From: an uncultured Clostridia bacterium
GTDB taxonomy: Bacteria > Bacillota > Clostridia > Oscillospirales > CAG-272
Length of the DNA: 9,644 nucleotides
Assembly (NCBI GenBank): GCA_947367285.1
Contig: CANBDB010000053.1
Location: forward strand, 1 to 9,644
Direction: 5' to 3'
Part shown: positions 7,381 to 9,644 of the stretch, one piece after another
How positions within the stretch are numbered: the stretch's first letter is position 1
How the letters are laid out: every line of letters begins with the position of its first letter
The notes under the pieces: model-generated
Seen by the model: the letters and a program-made list of their open reading frames with translations, nothing else
Told to the model about the DNA's origin: nothing
The model's database searches: none
Position numbers and translations under genes: made by a program

Positions 7381-7390
7381 CAAAAGTCAA
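7362..7390 (-). promoter_or_regulatory. Sigma-A type promoter of the marR-ABC operon
   Basis: On the minus strand, TTGACT (7385-7390) and TAATAT (7362-7367) are spaced by 17 bp, with a predicted start near 7355. The leader would be under 30 nt. It sits right after the asnA terminator, so this operon is transcribed separately. Confidence 0.78.
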
Positions 7391-7407
7391 TAGCTTAATT
7401 ATAATTT

Positions 7408-7448
7408 ACAAAAAAATAATGGCCCTTGCACGCTGTGCAAAAGCCATT
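7408..7448 (-). terminator. Intrinsic terminator of the rsmA-asnA operon
   Basis: A 14-bp stem with two G-U pairs (arms 7435-7448 and 7418-7431 in minus-strand order, loop 7432-7434) is followed on the minus strand by a T-rich tract with seven consecutive T (7411-7416 plus 7410). It starts 5 nt after the asnA stop codon. Confidence 0.92.
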
Positions 7449-7453
7449 GATTA

Positions 7454-8458
7454 TTAAAGCAAATTGATTCCGTTTTTATGGCAAAAATCATGGTCATTTT
7501 CAGTCCAAAAAGATGCTTGAACCTCACCTATATGTGCTTTTTTCAAAAAGAACAAACACATTCTTGATTGACCGATACCTCCGCCAATTGTGTATGGCAA
7601 ATTGCCCCCGAGAAGTTCCTTATGGAACGGTAATACTGCTCTTCCTTCACAATGAGCAAGGCGCAATTGTCTTCGCATTGCATCCTCATCAACACGAATG
7701 CCCATCGACGATAACTCAAGAGCGATGTCAAGAACGGGATAATAAACGAGAATATCTCCATTCAACGTCCAATCATCATAGTCAGGCGCACGGCCGTCGT
7801 GCTTATTACCCGAGCGGAGTGTTTCGCCGATTTGCATTAAAAATACTGCCTTTTTCTCTTTACAAATCTCGTATTCTCTTTCCTTGGGCGAAAGATTAGG
7901 ATACATATCTTCTAACTCTTGCGAAGTTATGAATTCTATATTTTCAGGAAGTACTTGTTCTATAAATGGATATTCGGATGAAATATATTCTTCGGTATTT
8001 TTCAAAACCTTAAAGATAGAATTAACTGTACTTTTCAGTGTTTCTACAGTACGTTCACTTTTGCCTATAATGCGCTCCCAGTCCCATTGGTCTACAAATA
8101 TTGAGTGAATATTATCAAGTTCCTCATCACGTCGAATTGCATTCATATCCGTGTACAATCCCTCGTGTTTATTAAAACCATAAGTTTTAAGCGCCATTCG
8201 CTTCCACTTTGCAAGAGAATGCACGATCTCAAGCTCTTCACCAGTGGCAAGATCAAAGGAAACAGGTCTCTCGTGGCCGTTGAGATTGTCATTTAATCCA
8301 CTATCGGTACGCACAAATATAGGTGCGGAAACACGTGTAAGATTTAATTCTTCGGCAAGACGTCTTTCAAAATAGTCCTTAACTTTTTTTATCGCCACTT
8401 CAGTTTCTCTCAAAGATAGCAAGGATTTATAATCTTTTGGAATTGTAAAATTAAGCAT
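7454..8458 (-). CDS. asnA: Aspartate-ammonia ligase (asparagine synthetase A)
   Basis: AsnA makes L-asparagine from aspartate, ammonia and ATP (EC 6.3.1.1; products AMP and PPi) in the cytosol. It has a class II aminoacyl-tRNA synthetase-like catalytic fold. The 334 residues match the family length of about 330. Hallmarks are APIFVRTDSGLNDNLNG (45-61), AIRRDE (107-112), FVDQWDWE (121-128), ELSSMGIRVD (248-257) and a motif-3-like IGGGIGQSRMCLFFL (291-305). The start ATG at 8456-8458 has GAAGG 6 nt ahead. The gene lies 12 nt downstream of rsmA with no terminator between, so the two are probably co-transcribed, and a strong terminator follows. Pairing with rsmA is not an obvious functional link. 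AsnA depends on ammonia, unlike glutamine-using AsnB, which suits an anaerobe living with free ammonium (inference). Confidence 0.96.
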   Translation of the reverse strand: MLNFTIPKDYKSLLSLRETEVAIKKVKDYFERRLAEELNLTRVSAPIFVRTDSGLNDNLNGHERPVSFDLATGEELEIVHSLAKWKRMALKTYGFNKHEGLYTDMNAIRRDEELDNIHSIFVDQWDWERIIGKSERTVETLKSTVNSIFKVLKNTEEYISSEYPFIEQVLPENIEFITSQELEDMYPNLSPKEREYEICKEKKAVFLMQIGETLRSGNKHDGRAPDYDDWTLNGDILVYYPVLDIALELSSMGIRVDEDAMRRQLRLAHCEGRAVLPFHKELLGGNLPYTIGGGIGQSRMCLFFLKKAHIGEVQASFWTENDHDFCHKNGINLL

Positions 8459-8470
8459 AACAAACCTTCA

Positions 8471-9340
8471 TTATTTAGCTTTAATTAATCTATTTAACTC
8501 ATCGGACAATGCCACAAATTCAGCAACACCGAGTCTCTCTCCACGTATATCGGCAGAATGACCGCAGGATACTATTGCGGCTGTTATCTCATCCTTTGAC
8601 AACTCTCCAAATGCGGCAGCAAGGGCATTGGGGAGTGTTTTTCTTCTCTGTTCAAATGCACCCTTTATCGTTCTAAAGAATACTTTCTCATCCTCCGGAG
8701 CATAGGGTTTATTCTTGTGCAACTTGATACGAACAACAGTTGAATTTACCTTTGGTGCAGGCATAAAGTTGCCAGCGCTGACAGTAAACAATTTTTCCGC
8801 CACACCATAATATGCAAGAACGGCTGTTATTGCTCCGTAATTGGATGATCCCGCTTTAGCACAAAGACGGTCGGCAACCTCAGATTGAATCATAATAGTA
8901 ATATAATCAAACGGAAGTCCACACTCGAGGAGCTTCATCAAAATGGGGGTAGTTATGTAGTACGGAAGGTTCGCGCAAACCGACACTCTGCCCTTGTCGA
9001 AATACGGTTTAAGCAATGCGTCAAGATCCGCTTTCATCACGTCCTCATTGTAAACGGTAACGTTAGCAAATTCACCAAGCGTATACTTAAGAACGGGGAT
9101 AAGACCGTGGTCAATTTCAAGCGCCACAACGTCTCTATATCTAAGTGCAAGCTCAGTAGTCAAGGGGCCGATACCCGGGCCAATCTCAAGAATGGAAGTG
9201 TCGGTAGAGTCGGCGCAATTATCCGCTATATCCTCGACAACAGTTCTATTTATAAGAAAGTTTTGCCCAAATTCTTTTCTGAATTTAATTTCAAACACAT
9301 TCATAATGTGCTTTATAGTTTTTACATCGCAAAGGTTCAT
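8471..9340 (-). CDS. rsmA: 16S rRNA (adenine(1518)-N6/adenine(1519)-N6)-dimethyltransferase
   Basis: RsmA (KsgA) dimethylates two adjacent adenines in the loop of helix 45 near the 3' end of 16S rRNA, using S-adenosylmethionine, during late 30S assembly. The 289 residues agree with the usual length. They show FGQNFL (24-29), the SAM-binding EIGPGIGPLT (52-61), the acidic EID (75-77), catalytic NLPYYITTP (124-132), FMPAPKVNS (192-200) and the C-terminal FEQRRKTLPN (229-238). The start at 9338-9340 is chosen because AGAGGA (9345-9350) precedes it and the product then starts like known RsmA proteins. The frame stays open upstream to an ATG at 9548-9550, but those 70 extra residues are the antisense reading of the tRNA-Thr gene. 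It leads an operon with asnA. The rnmV gene often found just before rsmA in Firmicutes is absent here. Confidence 0.96.
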   Translation of the reverse strand: MNLCDVKTIKHIMNVFEIKFRKEFGQNFLINRTVVEDIADNCADSTDTSILEIGPGIGPLTTELALRYRDVVALEIDHGLIPVLKYTLGEFANVTVYNEDVMKADLDALLKPYFDKGRVSVCANLPYYITTPILMKLLECGLPFDYITIMIQSEVADRLCAKAGSSNYGAITAVLAYYGVAEKLFTVSAGNFMPAPKVNSTVVRIKLHKNKPYAPEDEKVFFRTIKGAFEQRRKTLPNALAAAFGELSKDEITAAIVSCGHSADIRGERLGVAEFVALSDELNRLIKAK

Positions 9341-9344
9341 TGTA

Positions 9345-9350
9345 TCCTCT
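9345..9350 (-). promoter_or_regulatory. Ribosome binding site deciding the rsmA start
   Basis: AGAGGA on the minus strand lies 4 nt before the ATG at 9338-9340. It supports the 289-residue product over the 359-residue extension that runs antisense across the tRNA. Confidence 0.75.
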
Positions 9351-9378
9351 TCTTTTTGAATTATTTTTATCCATCCAC

Positions 9379-9407
9379 TTGACAAATCAAGCATTAAGTG
9401 ATAGAAT
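9379..9407 (+). promoter_or_regulatory. Sigma-A type promoter of tRNA-Thr
   Basis: A perfect TTGACA (9379-9384) and TAGAAT (9402-9407; 5 of 6 consensus positions) are separated by 17 bp. The start would be near 9414, about 11 nt before the mature tRNA. It lies in the rsmA upstream region, pointing away from rsmA. Confidence 0.8.
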
Positions 9408-9424
9408 ATGGAAGTCAAATATTT

Positions 9425-9500
9425 GCTAGTGTAGCACAGTCGGTAGTGCAGCTGATTCGTAATCAGCAGGTCGAAAGTTCGAGTCTTTTCACTAGCTCCA
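9425..9500 (+). tRNA. tRNA-Thr (anticodon CGU), 3' CCA encoded
   Basis: The 76 nt fold as a complete cloverleaf. The acceptor is GCTAGTG/CACTAGC (9425-9431, 9490-9496), the D stem GCAC/GTGC, the anticodon stem GCTGA/TCAGC and the T stem GAAAG/CTTTT (one G-U) with a TTCGAGT loop. The anticodon loop TTCGTAA places CGT at 9458-9460, reading ACG. G1-C72, C2-G71 and G35-U36 agree with known threonine identity elements. The discriminator is U73 and the CCA is encoded (9498-9500). It has its own promoter and terminator, so it is a single-gene unit. Confidence 0.96.
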
Positions 9501-9503
9501 AAC

Positions 9504-9546
9504 AAACCGTTATGTGAACAAAAGCATCCATAGCGGTTTTTTGTTT
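9504..9546 (+). terminator. Intrinsic terminator of tRNA-Thr
   Basis: Arms AAACCGTTATG (9504-9514) and CATAGCGGTTT (9529-9539) pair over 11 bp with one G-U. The loop is 14 nt, and a plus-strand T-rich tail follows (TTTTTTGTTTT, 9537-9547 region). It begins 3 nt after the tRNA CCA end. Confidence 0.85.
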
Positions 9547-9557
9547 TCATACGCCTA

Positions 9558-9586
9558 ATTATATACTACTTTTTGGAAAATTTCAA
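9558..9586 (-). promoter_or_regulatory. Strong minus-strand promoter, probably for rsmA-asnA
   Basis: On the minus strand, TTGAAA (9581-9586) and a perfect TATAAT (9558-9563) are separated by 17 bp. The start would be near 9551. The transcript would run antisense through the tRNA-Thr unit and reach rsmA after a leader of about 210 nt. I see no equally good promoter between the tRNA and rsmA, so this is the best candidate for that operon. No gene is visible from 9587 to the right edge, an AT-rich stretch. Confidence 0.65.
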
Positions 9587-9644
9587 GGTCTTGAAGCTTT
9601 TTTTCGTAAATTTTAATATTTTTTAATAACGCAATACATTAATT

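Noticed and set aside
8885..9382. Plus-strand open frame of 165 codons opposite the start of rsmA
   Set aside because: It is antisense to conserved rsmA motifs and shows no domain features. Its end overlaps the tRNA promoter region, so it is treated as a shadow frame.
9582..9604. Plus-strand hairpin-like TTCAA-4 nt-TTGAA followed by GC and seven T, resembling a terminator
   Set aside because: The stem is only 5-6 bp and AT-rich, and a better tRNA terminator lies upstream at 9504-9546. The stretch also coincides with the -35 of the minus-strand promoter, so I give the promoter reading priority.
1..9644. CRISPR array, insertion sequence or attachment site next to the tRNA
   Set aside because: I saw no regularly spaced direct repeats, no transposase or integrase frame, and no duplicated tRNA 3' end within the window. 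The short sequence right of the tRNA limits the last check.

Overview
The window looks like chromosomal DNA of an AT-rich, low-GC Gram-positive bacterium, most probably a gut-type member of the Clostridia. The support is indirect: strong AGGAGG-type ribosome binding sites, sigma-A type promoters with 17-bp spacers, frequent intrinsic terminators with T tracts, AsnA-type asparagine synthetase, a Firmicutes-style SDR mannonate oxidoreductase next to UxuA, and a MarR plus heterodimeric ABC exporter operon. The genus cannot be fixed from the sequence alone. Every protein gene reads on the minus strand. The only plus-strand gene is a tRNA.

Layout from the right edge, following minus-strand transcription. 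(1) 9425-9500 is tRNA-Thr(CGU) on the plus strand, with its own promoter (9379-9407) and terminator (about 9504-9546). Facing it is a strong minus-strand promoter (9558-9586). (2) rsmA (ksgA; 16S rRNA dimethyltransferase, 8471-9340) and asnA (aspartate-ammonia ligase, 7454-8458) lie 12 nt apart and end in a 14-bp terminator hairpin (7408-7448). (3) A MarR repressor (6846-7328) is followed by two half-size ABC exporter subunits (5060-6859 and 3150-5060). The three genes overlap at both junctions (14 nt and 1 nt) and end in a terminator at about 3117-3147. The marR promoter is covered by nested inverted repeats, which suggests autorepression. The first ABC subunit has a degenerate ATP site (Asp for the catalytic Glu, Gln for the switch His). 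The second has the canonical catalytic residues and an LSQGQ signature. Together they are a textbook heterodimeric exporter. (4) uxuA (mannonate dehydratase, 1968-3011) and uxuB (SDR mannonate oxidoreductase, 1128-1952) form a two-gene hexuronate catabolic operon with a well-formed promoter (3070-3098) and terminator (1079-1109). (5) After a short stretch of uncertain content (about 835-1078) comes a separately promoted DUF4236-domain membrane protein that runs off the left edge (1-834).

The modules are a housekeeping pair (ribosome maturation and asparagine synthesis), a self-regulated efflux cassette, and the glucuronate-branch steps fructuronate -> mannonate -> 2-keto-3-deoxygluconate. I see no wholly new multi-gene system. 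The least explained parts are the DUF4236 protein at the left edge, the rsmA promoter that seems to fire antisense across the tRNA, and the compact nested operator in front of marR.
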